From assembly GCF_020523965.1 (NCBI RefSeq), contig NZ_JAJAPX010000004.1, positions 62,001 through 126,000 on the forward strand: 64,000 bases of DNA, read 5' to 3'. Positions 53,982 through 62,782 of the stretch are shown here, piece after piece; positions within the stretch are counted from its first letter, which is position 1, and each line of letters starts with the position of its first letter. The translations under genes were made by a program, and so were the position numbers. Source of the stretch: Neotamlana sargassicola (GTDB lineage Bacteria; Bacteroidota; Bacteroidia; Flavobacteriales; Flavobacteriaceae). The notes under the pieces were generated by a model, which had not been told where the DNA came from, did not search any database, and worked only from the letters and a program-made list of their open reading frames with translations.

Positions 53982-54746
53982 ATGTCTTATCAAATATTAC
54001 AATACATAAAATTCCTTTTAAAATCCACCAATCAGCATGGTGTACACTCCCCTTTTGTGTATAATTTGGTAACGCAATGTTTCTATAACAAAACAAAATA
54101 TACAGATTATAAAACTATTTTAAATTACAGAAAAGCGCTTTTAAAAAATAACAACATATTAAATGTTACCGATTTTGGCGCAGGTTCACATACTTTTAAA
54201 ACCAGTGAACGTAAAATATCTGAAATGGCAAAATATGCAGGTTCAACTTTAAAAAGAGCTAAGTTACTTTACAAAATTTGTAAATACTTTAAACCTGACA
54301 ACATTTTAGAAATAGGAACGTCTTTAGGTATAAGTACCCATGCCATGAGTCTCGGCAATTCAAAATCCAAAATAACGTCTTTAGAGGGCTGTCCTAATAT
54401 CTCACAATTCACATCAAACCTTTTAAATAACAACAACGTTAACATAGATACTGGAAACTTTAGCGAAACACTTAAAACGCAAGATAACAAACCATTAGAT
54501 CTAGTGTTTTTTGATGGCAATCATCAGAAAGAAGCAACTATTAGTTATTTTGAATCACTAATAGAAACCGCCCATAACGATTCTGTTTTTATTTTTGATG
54601 ATATTTACTGGAGTAAAGGTATGACCGAAGCTTGGGAAATTATAAAACAACACCCAAAAGTTACAGTAACTATCGATACCTTTTTCTGGGGTTTTGTCTT
54701 TTTCAGAAAAGAACAAGTTAAACAACATTTTACCATTCGTTTATAA
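53982..54746 (+). CDS. Class I SAM-dependent methyltransferase (O-methyltransferase-like)
   Basis: This 254-residue protein has the SAM loop LEIGTSLG at 109-116, the acidic strand SLEG at 133-136 and VFFDGNH at 175-181 (the Asp/His region typical of O-methyltransferase-like folds). The first 90 residues form a helical cap with HGVHSPFVYNLV near 19-30, a motif I recall from flavobacterial proteins of unknown substrate. I place the start at ATG 53982-53984; a longer reading frame upstream would translate the heptamer repeat as MLFVVCCLKLIN, which is not credible. It lies after the ABC-F gene on the same strand. Confidence 0.85.
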   Translation: MSYQILQYIKFLLKSTNQHGVHSPFVYNLVTQCFYNKTKYTDYKTILNYRKALLKNNNILNVTDFGAGSHTFKTSERKISEMAKYAGSTLKRAKLLYKICKYFKPDNILEIGTSLGISTHAMSLGNSKSKITSLEGCPNISQFTSNLLNNNNVNIDTGNFSETLKTQDNKPLDLVFFDGNHQKEATISYFESLIETAHNDSVFIFDDIYWSKGMTEAWEIIKQHPKVTVTIDTFFWGFVFFRKEQVKQHFTIRL

Positions 54747-54811
54747 CATATATTGCTTTTTTATGAGTTCGTTAACGTAAAAATTAATAAAAATAAGCGA
54801 TTTTAATTGTT

Positions 54812-55915
54812 ATGAAAAAGAACTCTCACAACTCCAAACGAAAATTTTACAAGAAAAAACGATTTAAAATAATAGCTAGCATCATAATTCTACTAGTAAT
54901 TGCTCGGTTAGCTTTACCATACATTGTAAAAAACTATGTTAATAAAACATTAGCCAACATACCTGAATATTATGGCCATGTTGAAGATATAGATATTTCA
55001 CTATATCGAGGCGCATACACCATAAAAGATTTATACTTAAATAAAGTTAATGCAAAAAGCCAGGTGCCTTTTTTAAATTTCCCAAAAACTGATATTTCTA
55101 TAGAATGGAAATCCTTATTTAAAGGAAGCATTGTAAGTGAAATTATAATGTACAATCCCGAAGTCACATATATTCTAGAAGACCAAGAAGCTACAGTTAA
55201 TGGTGAACAGGCCGAACTAGACGACTGGACAACAGCCATTACAGACCTTGTACCTTTAGAAATTAACCATTTTGAAGTACATAACGGTAAAGTAGGTATT
55301 GCCCAGATAACCACAGAACCTAGCTTAGATTTGTATATGGACGATGTAGAGTTTACTGCAGAAAACCTAAGAAACGTAGTTGAAAACAACAACAAACTAC
55401 CATCTCCCATTTCGGGTTCTGGCGTAAGTATAGGTAATGGTAATTTTAATATAAATGGCGCTATTAACTTAATAAAAACCATTCCAGATTTAGATATAGA
55501 TTTTGAGCTTACTAATGCCAGCGTAACTTCGGTAAACGATTTTACTAGACACTATGGTGGTATCGATTTTGAATATGGCAATATTGATGTTTTCGGCGAA
55601 ATAGCAATTGCTAACAGTTATTTAAAAGGTTATATAAAACCAATGCTAAAAGACTCCAAACTTATCGGTAAAGACGATGGTATTTTAAGCACTATTTGGG
55701 AAGGGTTTGTTGGTTTGTTTAAGTTTATTTTAAAAAATCAAGGCACAAAAACATTAGCCACTAAAGTTCCTCTTGAAGGCGATTTAAGCAATGTAAACGC
55801 GGGAATATTTCCTACTATAATTAATATTTTTGAAAACGGCTGGATTAAAGCTTTTAAAACCGAAGTTGATAAGGATATTAAGTTTAACGATGCTTTAAAC
55901 AATACTAAAAAGTAA
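54812..55915 (+). CDS. DUF748 (AsmA-like) domain protein
   Basis: This 367-residue protein has a basic N-terminus (KRKFYKKKRFK) and one membrane helix (about 20-40), then a long periplasmic part. The segments YGHVEDIDISLYRGAYTIKD (about 57-76) and FPKTDISIEWKSLFKG are typical of DUF748 proteins. These belong to the AsmA/TamB-type repeating beta-groove group, proposed to move lipids between membranes. The function here is inferred from that family only. It stands alone between two unrelated genes, with its own spacer of 65 bases upstream. Confidence 0.8.
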   Translation: MKKNSHNSKRKFYKKKRFKIIASIIILLVIARLALPYIVKNYVNKTLANIPEYYGHVEDIDISLYRGAYTIKDLYLNKVNAKSQVPFLNFPKTDISIEWKSLFKGSIVSEIIMYNPEVTYILEDQEATVNGEQAELDDWTTAITDLVPLEINHFEVHNGKVGIAQITTEPSLDLYMDDVEFTAENLRNVVENNNKLPSPISGSGVSIGNGNFNINGAINLIKTIPDLDIDFELTNASVTSVNDFTRHYGGIDFEYGNIDVFGEIAIANSYLKGYIKPMLKDSKLIGKDDGILSTIWEGFVGLFKFILKNQGTKTLATKVPLEGDLSNVNAGIFPTIINIFENGWIKAFKTEVDKDIKFNDALNNTKK

Positions 55916-55970
55916 AATGCAACAGCTTTATATTTTGCTGTATTAGTAATTTAAATATAAATTTGAAGCT

Positions 55971-56543
55971 ATGAAAATTTACACTAAAACTGGCGACGCA
56001 GGTACAACGGCACTTTTTGGAGGCTCACGTGTACCAAAACATCATATCCGTATTGAAAGTTATGGCACTATAGACGAGCTAAACTCACATTTAGGTTTAA
56101 TTCGCGACCAAAACATTAATGATAATTACAAAAAAAATTTAATCAACATTCAGAATAAACTATTTACAATTGGCGCCATTCTAGCAACTGCTCCAGATAA
56201 AGCAACTTTAAAAAATGGCAAAGAACGCTTAAATATTGAAAAAATAACCGCAAGCGACATTGAACTACTGGAACAAGAAATGGATACTATGAATGAGGCC
56301 TTACCACCAATGACGCATTTTGTTTTACCCGGCGGACACCAAACCGTGTCATTCTGTCATATTGCACGCTGCGTGTGCCGCAGAGCCGAACGTTTAGCTG
56401 TAAGTTTAAACGACTTAGAGCCTTTTGAGCCTAATGCTTTAATATACTTAAACCGCCTTTCTGACTATCTTTTTGTGTTGGCACGAAAGTTGACCTACGA
56501 CCTGCAAGCTAATGAAGTTAAGTGGATTCCCGAAAAGTATTAA
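55971..56543 (+). CDS. Cob(I)alamin adenosyltransferase, PduO type
   Basis: This 190-residue enzyme transfers the adenosyl group of ATP to cob(I)alamin to make coenzyme B12. The N-terminal ATP loop KIYTKTGDAGTTALFGG is at 2-18, ESYGTIDELNSHLG at 29-42 is the corrinoid-side helix, RCVCRRAER at 133-141 holds the catalytic and ATP-binding arginines, and YLNRLSDYLFV at 159-169 is the C-terminal hallmark. It supports B12-dependent enzymes such as methylmalonyl-CoA mutase, which are not in this window. The gene is followed by a structured intergenic element. Confidence 0.95.
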   Translation: MKIYTKTGDAGTTALFGGSRVPKHHIRIESYGTIDELNSHLGLIRDQNINDNYKKNLINIQNKLFTIGAILATAPDKATLKNGKERLNIEKITASDIELLEQEMDTMNEALPPMTHFVLPGGHQTVSFCHIARCVCRRAERLAVSLNDLEPFEPNALIYLNRLSDYLFVLARKLTYDLQANEVKWIPEKY

Positions 56544-56564
56544 ATTACAAATTAAATATTATTA

Positions 56565-56680
56565 GGATTTCCCCTTTGCGCTAGGGGTTGCAACGAATAG
56601 CTTTTGGCGAGGCGCGCATCGAGCCAAAACTTGTAGTGTAAAGCCCGACCCTTTTAGGGTAGCGCCCAAATTAATAGCTA
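56565..56680. repeat. G+C-rich three-hairpin intergenic element
   Basis: Within the 344-base gap after the adenosyltransferase gene, three hairpins follow one another: 56571-56587 (CCCCT/AGGGG, loop 7), 56602-56629 (TTTTGGC/GCCAAAA with an inner imperfect palindrome), and 56648-56660 (ACCCT/AGGGT, loop 3). The element is much richer in G+C than the flanks. I recall similar elements with related backbone words (GCTAGGGG, GCGAGGCGCGCATCGAGCC, AAAGCCCGACCC) between genes in flavobacteria. It may be a repeat family or a structured RNA. The rest of the gap holds only the promoter listed next. Confidence 0.65.
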
Positions 56681-56833
56681 TAAACGTTCATAATATTATT
56701 GATAAAACGGTTTAATTTGATGTTTTTTGCCCAGAGATGCATTAAACATTTATGTTTTAAACCTTGTTAAAACTGTTGATTGTCAGTAAAATTGAACCTG
56801 TTTTTTTTAAAATTAAAATAATTCATTTTTTTC

Positions 56834-56863
56834 TTGCTTGTTTAAACTAAAAATTTATTTTTG
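56834..56863 (+). promoter_or_regulatory. Bacteroidota-type promoter for the DUF2795 gene
   Basis: TTG at 56834-56836, then 19 bases, then TATTTTTG at 56856-56863: both boxes and the spacing fit the Bacteroidota sigma consensus TTG-N17-23-TAnnTTTG. The leader to the ATG at 56888 is about 19 bases. Confidence 0.75.
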
Positions 56864-56887
56864 CAGAAAAATTAAAACGAACACAAC

Positions 56888-57109
56888 ATGTATTGGACAT
56901 TAGAATTAGCATCTTATTTAAGTGATGCACCTTGGCCAGCGACTAAAGACGAATTAATAGATTATGCTATTAGAACAGGTGCTCCTTTAGAAGTAGTTGA
57001 AAACCTACAATCTATTGAAGACGAAGGCGATTCGTATGATTCTATTGAAGAAATCTGGTCTGATTACCCAACCGATGAAGATTATCTTTGGAATGAAGAT
57101 GAATACTAA
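56888..57109 (+). CDS. DUF2795 domain protein
   Basis: This is a 73-residue acidic protein (MYWTLELASYLSDAPWPATK...) of the DUF2795 family. These small proteins often lie in front of secA in Bacteroidota; their role is not known. WTLELASYLSDAPWPATKDE at 3-22 and IRTGAPLEVVENLQ at 28-41 are the conserved parts; the C-terminal third is almost entirely acidic. It has its own promoter and terminator, so it should be expressed as a short, probably abundant, single-gene transcript separate from secA. Confidence 0.88.
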   Translation: MYWTLELASYLSDAPWPATKDELIDYAIRTGAPLEVVENLQSIEDEGDSYDSIEEIWSDYPTDEDYLWNEDEY

Positions 57110-57130
57110 AGAAAAGTATAAATTATAGTT

Positions 57131-57158
57131 AAAAAGTCTCGTTTTGAGGCTTTTTTTT
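57131..57158 (+). terminator. Rho-independent terminator after DUF2795
   Basis: GTCTC and GAGGC pair (one G-U) around a TTTT-containing loop, preceded by A5 and followed by T8. It is 22 bases past the DUF2795 stop codon and separates that gene from secA. Confidence 0.8.
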
Positions 57159-57168
57159 ATTCAAGTAG

Positions 57169-57199
57169 TTATTTAAAATAATAACAAAATGTATATTTG
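57169..57199 (+). promoter_or_regulatory. Putative secA promoter
   Basis: TATATTTG at 57192-57199 is an exact -7 box. A TTA (57169-57171), one mismatch from TTG, lies 20 bases upstream. The resulting leader is about 75 bases. Confidence 0.5.
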
Positions 57200-57280
57200 A
57201 ACATGTTTCATAATACATAAAATTAAAATAATAAACACCTATGTTTCTCACTTAATGTAGAAACAATAAAATATATAAAC

Positions 57281-60200
57281 ATGAGTTTTTTAGATTCTGT
57301 ATTAAAGGTATTTGTTGGCGATAAATCTAAACAAGATGTAAAAGCCATAATGCCTATTGTAAAAAAGGTAAAAGCTTTTGAAAGCGATTTACAAGCCTTA
57401 TCGCACGACGAACTTCGTAATAAAACTGCCGAGTTTAAAGCTAAAATTGCTGAGGCTAACAAAGCTATAGACGAGCAAATTGAAAACTTAATTAAGGAAG
57501 CAGAAAACACTGAAGATATTGATGCTCGCGAAGATATTTACGAGCAAATAGATAAACTTAAAGACGACGCTTACAAAATTACAGAAGATGTTTTAAACGA
57601 CATTTTACCTGAAGCATTTGCTGTGGTAAAAGAAACAGCTAAACGCTTTGCAAACAACACATCTATTAGTGTTACAGCAAACGAATTCGATAGAAGCTTA
57701 TCTGGTGAAAAAGATTACATTACCCTAGAAAACGATAAAGCTACTTGGGCAAATTCTTGGAATGCTGCAGGAAAAGAAGTAACCTGGGATATGGTACATT
57801 ACGATGTGCAGCTTATTGGTGGTATTGCTATGCACCAAGGTAAAATAGCAGAAATGCAAACTGGTGAAGGTAAAACGTTAGTTGCTACATTACCTGTTTA
57901 TCTTAATGCTTTAGCTGGCAACGGTGTACACTTAGTAACGGTTAACGACTATCTTGCAAAACGTGATAGCGCGTGGATGGCTCCTATTTTTGAGTTTCAT
58001 GGCTTAACAGTAGATTGTATTGATTACCACAAACCAAACTCTGCCGCTAGACGAAAAGCCTACAAAGCCGATATTACTTATGGTACAAATAACGAATTTG
58101 GTTTTGACTACTTACGCGATAACATGTCGCACTCACCAGAAGATTTAGTACAACGCCCACATAACTATGCTATTGTAGATGAGGTCGATTCTGTTTTGGT
58201 TGATGATGCACGTACACCTCTTATTATTTCAGGTCCAATTCCGCAAGGCGATCGTCACGAATTTACAGAGCTAAAACCTAAAGTAGACGATATTGTTAGT
58301 GTACAACGTAAATATTTAACGGGTGTTTTAGCCGAAGCTAAAAAACTTATTGCCTCAGGCGACACTAAAGAAGGTGGTTTTCAATTACTTCGTGTATATC
58401 GCGGTATGCCTAAAAACAAAGCACTTATTAAATTTTTAAGTGAAGAAGGCGTTAAGCAATTACTACAAAAAACCGAAAACTTTTACATGCAAGACAACAA
58501 CCGCGAAATGCCAAAGGTTGATGCTGAATTGTATTATGTTATCGAAGAAAAAAATAATCAAATTGAATTAACCGATAAAGGTGTTGAATATATTTCTGGT
58601 AAAGACGACCCTAACTTTTTTATTCTACCCGAAATAGGTATTGAAATTGCTAAAATAGAAGAGCAAAACTTAAGCAAAGAAGAAGAAGCTGAACTTAAGG
58701 AAGACCTTTATAAAGATTTTGGTATAAAATCTGAGCGTATTCACTCTTTAAATCAGCTTTTAAAAGCGTATGCTTTATTTGAAAAAGACACAGAATATGT
58801 GGTTATGGATAATAAAGTAATGATTGTTGATGAGCAAACTGGCCGTATTATGGAAGGTCGTCGTTACTCCGATGGTTTACACCAAGCCATTGAAGCTAAA
58901 GAAAATGTTAAGATTGAAGACGCCACACAAACATTTGCTACGGTAACACTTCAAAATTACTTTAGAATGTACCGTAAACTGTCTGGTATGACGGGTACAG
59001 CGGTTACCGAAGCTGGAGAGTTCTGGGAAATTTATAAACTTGATGTTGTTGAAATTCCAACTAACAAACCCATTGCTCGTGATGACCGTGATGATTTAGT
59101 TTACAAAACAAAACGTGAAAAATACAATGCCGTTATCGAGGAAGTTACACAACTATCAAAAGCAGGTCGTCCTGTTTTAATTGGTACAACTTCGGTTGAA
59201 ATTTCGGAGTTACTTGGTAAAATGCTTAGTATTCGAAAAATTCCGCACAACGTATTAAATGCAAAACAACATAAAAAAGAAGCCGAAATTGTAGATCAGG
59301 CAGGTAAAAGTGGGCAAGTAACTATTGCAACTAACATGGCTGGTCGTGGTACCGATATTAAATTAAGCGACGAAGTTAAAGCCGCTGGTGGTTTAGCCAT
59401 TATTGGTACAGAACGTCATGATTCGCGTCGCGTAGACAGACAGTTGCGTGGACGTGCTGGTCGTCAAGGAGATGTTGGTAGCTCGCAATTTTACGTATCG
59501 TTAGAAGATAACTTAATGCGTTTATTTGGTAGCGAACGTATTGCTAAAATGATGGACAGAATGGGCTTAAAAGAAGGCGAAGTTATTCAACATTCTATGA
59601 TATCGAAATCTATTGAACGTGCACAGAAAAAAGTTGAAGAAAATAACTTTGGAGTTCGTAAAAGATTACTTGAATACGACGACGTAATGAACGCCCAACG
59701 TGAAGTGGTTTACAAACGTCGCTACAATGCTCTAAACGGTGAGCGTTTGCGTGTAGATTTAGCGAATATGATTTTTGACACTGCTGAAAACATAGCAGAA
59801 ACAAACAAAGGCGCTAACGATTTTAAAAACTTTGAGTTTGAATTAATTCGTTATTTCTCGATGAGTGCTCCTATTTCTGAAGCTGAATTTGGAAAACTTT
59901 CGGCTCAAGAAATTACATCAAAAGTATACAAAGCTGCTTTCGATAATTACCGTGAAAAAATGGAGCGCAATGCAGAAATTGCATATCCAGTTATCGAAAA
60001 TGTTTATGAAAATCAGCGTGATAAATACAAACGTATTGTGGTACCATTTACCGATGGTGTAAAAAGCTTAAATGTTGTAACCGATTTAGAAAAAGCCTAC
60101 GAAACCAAAGGAAAACAATTAATTACCGATTTCGAGAAAAATATTACGCTTGCCATTATTGACGATGCTTGGAAAACGCATTTACGTAAAATGGATGAGT

Positions 60201-60634
60201 TAAAACAATCTGTTCAATTGGCAGTGCACGAACAAAAAGATCCGCTTTTAATTTATAAATTTGAAGCTTTTGAATTGTTTAAAGCTATGATTGATGAGGT
60301 TAACAAAGATGTGATTTCATTCTTATTTAAAGGTGAATTACCAAGCGAAACTCAAGAAAACATTCAAGAGGCTAGAACTAGGCAAGCCGAAAAAGTACAA
60401 ACAAGTAAAGAAGAAATTCCTAATCTAGACGAGCGTGCTGCCCAAAGTAGAGCTGCAGGCAATACGCAACGCCAAGCAGAAGTTGTCGAAACTATTGTTC
60501 GCGATAAACCAAAAATTGGTCGTAACGACCGTGTTACAATAAAACACGTTATGAATGGTGAAAGCAAAACTGTAAAGTATAAGCAAGCAGAACCTTTAAT
60601 TGCCAAAGGCGACTGGGTTTTGGTTGAAGAGTAA
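57281..60634 (+). CDS. secA: Preprotein translocase ATPase SecA
   Basis: This 1117-residue motor drives unfolded proteins through SecYEG. Walker A MQTGEGKT is at 192-199, DEVD at 300-303, and TNMAGRGTDIKL with QLRGRAGRQGDVG marks the second nucleotide fold. Compared with the roughly 900 residues of E. coli SecA it is longer, with an N-terminal insertion (about 60-105, charged helical) and a larger segment around 335-480; such expansion is usual in Bacteroidota. The C-terminal zinc motif (CxCxSGx8CC/CH) that binds SecB is absent: the protein ends GDWVLVEE. Promoter and terminator are both nearby. Confidence 0.97.
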   Translation: MSFLDSVLKVFVGDKSKQDVKAIMPIVKKVKAFESDLQALSHDELRNKTAEFKAKIAEANKAIDEQIENLIKEAENTEDIDAREDIYEQIDKLKDDAYKITEDVLNDILPEAFAVVKETAKRFANNTSISVTANEFDRSLSGEKDYITLENDKATWANSWNAAGKEVTWDMVHYDVQLIGGIAMHQGKIAEMQTGEGKTLVATLPVYLNALAGNGVHLVTVNDYLAKRDSAWMAPIFEFHGLTVDCIDYHKPNSAARRKAYKADITYGTNNEFGFDYLRDNMSHSPEDLVQRPHNYAIVDEVDSVLVDDARTPLIISGPIPQGDRHEFTELKPKVDDIVSVQRKYLTGVLAEAKKLIASGDTKEGGFQLLRVYRGMPKNKALIKFLSEEGVKQLLQKTENFYMQDNNREMPKVDAELYYVIEEKNNQIELTDKGVEYISGKDDPNFFILPEIGIEIAKIEEQNLSKEEEAELKEDLYKDFGIKSERIHSLNQLLKAYALFEKDTEYVVMDNKVMIVDEQTGRIMEGRRYSDGLHQAIEAKENVKIEDATQTFATVTLQNYFRMYRKLSGMTGTAVTEAGEFWEIYKLDVVEIPTNKPIARDDRDDLVYKTKREKYNAVIEEVTQLSKAGRPVLIGTTSVEISELLGKMLSIRKIPHNVLNAKQHKKEAEIVDQAGKSGQVTIATNMAGRGTDIKLSDEVKAAGGLAIIGTERHDSRRVDRQLRGRAGRQGDVGSSQFYVSLEDNLMRLFGSERIAKMMDRMGLKEGEVIQHSMISKSIERAQKKVEENNFGVRKRLLEYDDVMNAQREVVYKRRYNALNGERLRVDLANMIFDTAENIAETNKGANDFKNFEFELIRYFSMSAPISEAEFGKLSAQEITSKVYKAAFDNYREKMERNAEIAYPVIENVYENQRDKYKRIVVPFTDGVKSLNVVTDLEKAYETKGKQLITDFEKNITLAIIDDAWKTHLRKMDELKQSVQLAVHEQKDPLLIYKFEAFELFKAMIDEVNKDVISFLFKGELPSETQENIQEARTRQAEKVQTSKEEIPNLDERAAQSRAAGNTQRQAEVVETIVRDKPKIGRNDRVTIKHVMNGESKTVKYKQAEPLIAKGDWVLVEE

Positions 60635-60648
60635 TACGTTACACTGTC

Positions 60649-60708
60649 ATTCTGAACTCGTTTCAGAATCTAAATTCAAAAATAATACGACCCTGAAATA
60701 AGTTCAGG
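60649..60708. repeat. Paired CTGAA/TTCAG palindromes (REP-like element)
   Basis: The first hairpin, 60649-60669, has arms ATTCTGAA and TTCAGAAT with loop CTCGT. The second, 60692-60708, has arms CCTGAA and TTCAGG with loop ATAAG. The two are oriented head to head about 22 bases apart. A further copy lies at 63679-63699 with arms ATCCTGAA/TTCAGGAT and loop ACGAG, the complement of CTCGT. I recall elements of this kind between genes in many Flavobacteriaceae. Confidence 0.8.
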
Positions 60709-60715
60709 TTCACAT

Positions 60716-60751
60716 AAAAAATCCCGGAAACAACTGTTTTCGGGATTTTTT
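60716..60751. terminator. Rho-independent terminator downstream of secA
   Basis: AAAAAATCCCG pairs with CGGGATTTTTT over eleven perfect base pairs, with a further inner GAAAC/GTTTT pairing. It lies about 80 bases past the secA stop, after the palindromic repeat. T-runs on both strands allow bidirectional use. Confidence 0.9.
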
Positions 60752-60802
60752 AATATAGAACGCAACCTTTTTAAGCAAATATCGTCTTAGTAAAAAAATA
60801 AG

Positions 60803-61255
60803 ATGAGGAAACTATTAGTATTATTTACTCTGTTAATTATTTCAATAAGCTGTAAAAGTAGTGACGATAATATAGACTGTGCTACTGTAATTTGCGAAGC
60901 TTCTTCGTATTACATAAAGATAATAGATTCTGAAACAGGAAATAATTATGTAACCGAAAACAATATTACCAATAATAATATTACAATTAAAAATACTGAA
61001 GATGAAGCTATTTATTTTTACGTAGTTTCAACTAGTAATGAAGATTACAATAATACAATAAGTATAGGTTTGCATACATTAAACAATGAATCTATCACTA
61101 TTGAAAATCTGTCGGAATTAGAAACATCATATTCAACAACAATTAACGACACTAATAGCTGTTGCCCTAATATTTTAATTGAAGACTTTGCAGTATCTAC
61201 AGAATACAACTATACGTTTGATTATGAATTAAATATTTTAACTATTTATGTTTAA
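60803..61255 (+). CDS. Hypothetical lipoprotein
   Basis: This 150-residue protein starts with a lipoprotein signal peptide (MRKLLVLFTLLIISISC, lipid-attached Cys17) followed by the acidic KSSDDN, a sorting-type sequence common in flavobacterial surface lipoproteins. The rest is Asn/Thr-rich and beta-like, with Cys pairs at about 26/31 and 123/124. I do not recognise a family. Its end overlaps the 3' end of the convergent YceI gene by 14 bases, so the two mRNAs are complementary there. Confidence 0.65.
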   Translation: MRKLLVLFTLLIISISCKSSDDNIDCATVICEASSYYIKIIDSETGNNYVTENNITNNNITIKNTEDEAIYFYVVSTSNEDYNNTISIGLHTLNNESITIENLSELETSYSTTINDTNSCCPNILIEDFAVSTEYNYTFDYELNILTIYV

Positions 61256-61790
61256 TTAAAACACAACTAATGTTTATAGTTACTATTTCTCCTACCATAA
61301 ATGTTTTCTTATACTTTTCTGCTCCTAAACCATAATCGAAACGGTTTAACTCAAATTCACCCTCAATTATAATACTATCAGCGTTTTCATTAATAATTAA
61401 AGGAATAGTTACATCTTTTATTACACCATGCAACGTCATTTTACCTTTAGTAATATACTTATCACCAGATTTTACTATGCTTTCAGATGTAAAATTTATG
61501 GTTTTATATTTTTCTACATGAAAAAAATCTTCGTTTTTTAAATGTTCATCTCTCTTTTTACTTTCAGTATTCACTGTTGCTGGATCTATACTAATATTAA
61601 AGCTTGAAGTTGATAAGTTATTTTTATCAAAAACCACATCACCTTTCATTCCAGAAAATGTACCTTCAACAGTATTCCATTTCATATTTTTGATACTAAA
61701 TTTTACAACAGATTTCTCTTGATCTATTGTTTGTGAATTTGTGATACCTATACAAAAGAAAAGGCATAAAATAAATGCATACTGTCTCAT
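61242..61790 (-). CDS. YceI family periplasmic protein
   Basis: This 182-residue protein has a signal peptide (MRQYAFILCLFFCIGITNSQ) and the YceI lipocalin-like fold: QTIDQEKSVVKFSIKNMKWN (about 20-39), GTFSGMKGDVVFD, SFNISIDPATVNTESKKRDEHLKNEDFFHVEKY (read from about 62), and GKMTLHGVIKDVTIPL. Members bind isoprenoid-type lipids in the periplasm or at the outer membrane. It is transcribed toward the small lipoprotein gene. No operon partner is seen. Confidence 0.9.
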   Translation of the reverse strand: MRQYAFILCLFFCIGITNSQTIDQEKSVVKFSIKNMKWNTVEGTFSGMKGDVVFDKNNLSTSSFNISIDPATVNTESKKRDEHLKNEDFFHVEKYKTINFTSESIVKSGDKYITKGKMTLHGVIKDVTIPLIINENADSIIIEGEFELNRFDYGLGAEKYKKTFMVGEIVTINISCVLIKHK

Positions 61791-61888
61791 ATTAATTTAT
61801 TTAAATTGATATTTTGTGAACTTATACAACAAATTTAACAAAGAAATAAAGCTTTTTTGTAAAGCTTAATTAAAAGTTGAATCGTTTT

Positions 61889-61896
61889 TAGTTTTG
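61889..61896 (+). promoter_or_regulatory. Possible -7 box for the thiamine operon
   Basis: TAGTTTTG matches TAnnTTTG and lies about 60 bases before the riboswitch. No TTG is found at normal spacing, so support is moderate. Confidence 0.4.
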
Positions 61897-61950
61897 CAGT
61901 GTAATTAATTTCAACTAAATTCGTTTCAAATAGTTTATAAAATAAATTAC

Positions 61951-62036
61951 AGAATTGTTAGGGGTGCCACTAATTGGCTGAGATTATACCCTATGAACCT
62001 GATATGTTTAACAACAGCGGAGGGAAACGAGAATTG
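61951..62036 (+). promoter_or_regulatory. TPP riboswitch (THI element)
   Basis: The conserved TPP-aptamer words occur in order: GGGG at 61961-61964, CTGAGA at 61978-61983, ACCC at 61988-61991, TGAACCTGAT at 61994-62003, and AGCGGAGGGAAAC at 62016-62028. Together these give the P1-P5 core that binds the pyrimidine and diphosphate of TPP. It is followed by a strong terminator, so high TPP should stop transcription of tenA-thiD. Confidence 0.95.
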
Positions 62037-62065
62037 TAATATACATTTTATGTATATAAATATAC

Positions 62066-62101
62066 AAGCCACTTTCATTGCTGTGAAAGTGGCTTTTTTT
62101 T
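62066..62101 (+). terminator. Riboswitch expression-platform terminator
   Basis: AAGCCACTTTCA pairs perfectly with TGAAAGTGGCTT (12 bp, loop TTGCTG) and is followed by a U-run. It lies between the TPP aptamer and the tenA start, the right place for a transcription attenuator. Confidence 0.93.
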
Positions 62102-62128
62102 GAAGTAATATCAACTAAAAATAAAATA

Positions 62129-62782
62129 ATGAAAAATTGGTACAGCGATATAAATAATAAAACCGAAAATATTTTAAGCAGCATAAAAACACATCCTTTT
62201 ATAACTGAATTAATTAACGGAACCTTGCCGAATGATGTGTTTGTTTTTTACATTAATCAAGATGCCCTGTATTTATCTGAATATAAAAAAATACTAGCTG
62301 CAGTTGGCACAAAATGTAGTGACGACGACGACACACAATTTTTCTTAGACTCGGCTACAGGCATTATTCATGTTGAAAATGCCCTACATCAACAATTTTT
62401 AAAAAACGAAAAAATAATAAATGAAACCTCGCCTTCATGCGAATTATACATTAGTTATTTATCTAGATTAACACACACCTGTTCGCTAGAAGAAGCTTTA
62501 GCAGCGGTTCTACCCTGTTTTACTATTTACAAACAAATTGGCGATTATATTTTAAGCAAACAGAACGCTAACAACAACAATCCGTATAAAGACTGGATTA
62601 AAACTTACAGCGGTGAAGATTTCGAAAAATCGGTAAAAAACGCTATTGCCATTACCAACAAACATGCTGAATATGCATCGCCAAATGTTTTAGAAAAAAT
62701 GAACCAAGCCTTTACTAAAGCGTCGAAGTTAGAGTGGTTATTTTGGGATAGTGCTTACAACCAAGAAAAATGGAAAATTTAA
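62129..62782 (+). CDS. tenA: TenA family thiaminase II (aminopyrimidine aminohydrolase)
   Basis: This 217-residue enzyme hydrolyses aminomethyl-HMP (a thiamine breakdown product) to HMP, or thiamine itself. The catalytic Cys is Cys130 in AAVLPCFTIYKQIG; Asp45 in YINQDALYLSEY and Glu202 in KLEWLFWDSAY are the other active-site residues, all present. It is an all-helical cytoplasmic protein of normal length. With thiD (overlapping by 13 bases) and an upstream TPP riboswitch it forms a thiamine salvage operon. The rest of the thiamine genes (thiC, thiE, thiG) are not here. Confidence 0.92.
   Translation: MKNWYSDINNKTENILSSIKTHPFITELINGTLPNDVFVFYINQDALYLSEYKKILAAVGTKCSDDDDTQFFLDSATGIIHVENALHQQFLKNEKIINETSPSCELYISYLSRLTHTCSLEEALAAVLPCFTIYKQIGDYILSKQNANNNNPYKDWIKTYSGEDFEKSVKNAIAITNKHAEYASPNVLEKMNQAFTKASKLEWLFWDSAYNQEKWKI

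Noticed and set aside
54970-55482. Open frame of 170 codons on the minus strand inside the DUF748 gene
   Set aside because: Antisense shadow of a conserved gene, with composition typical of a reversed coding frame.
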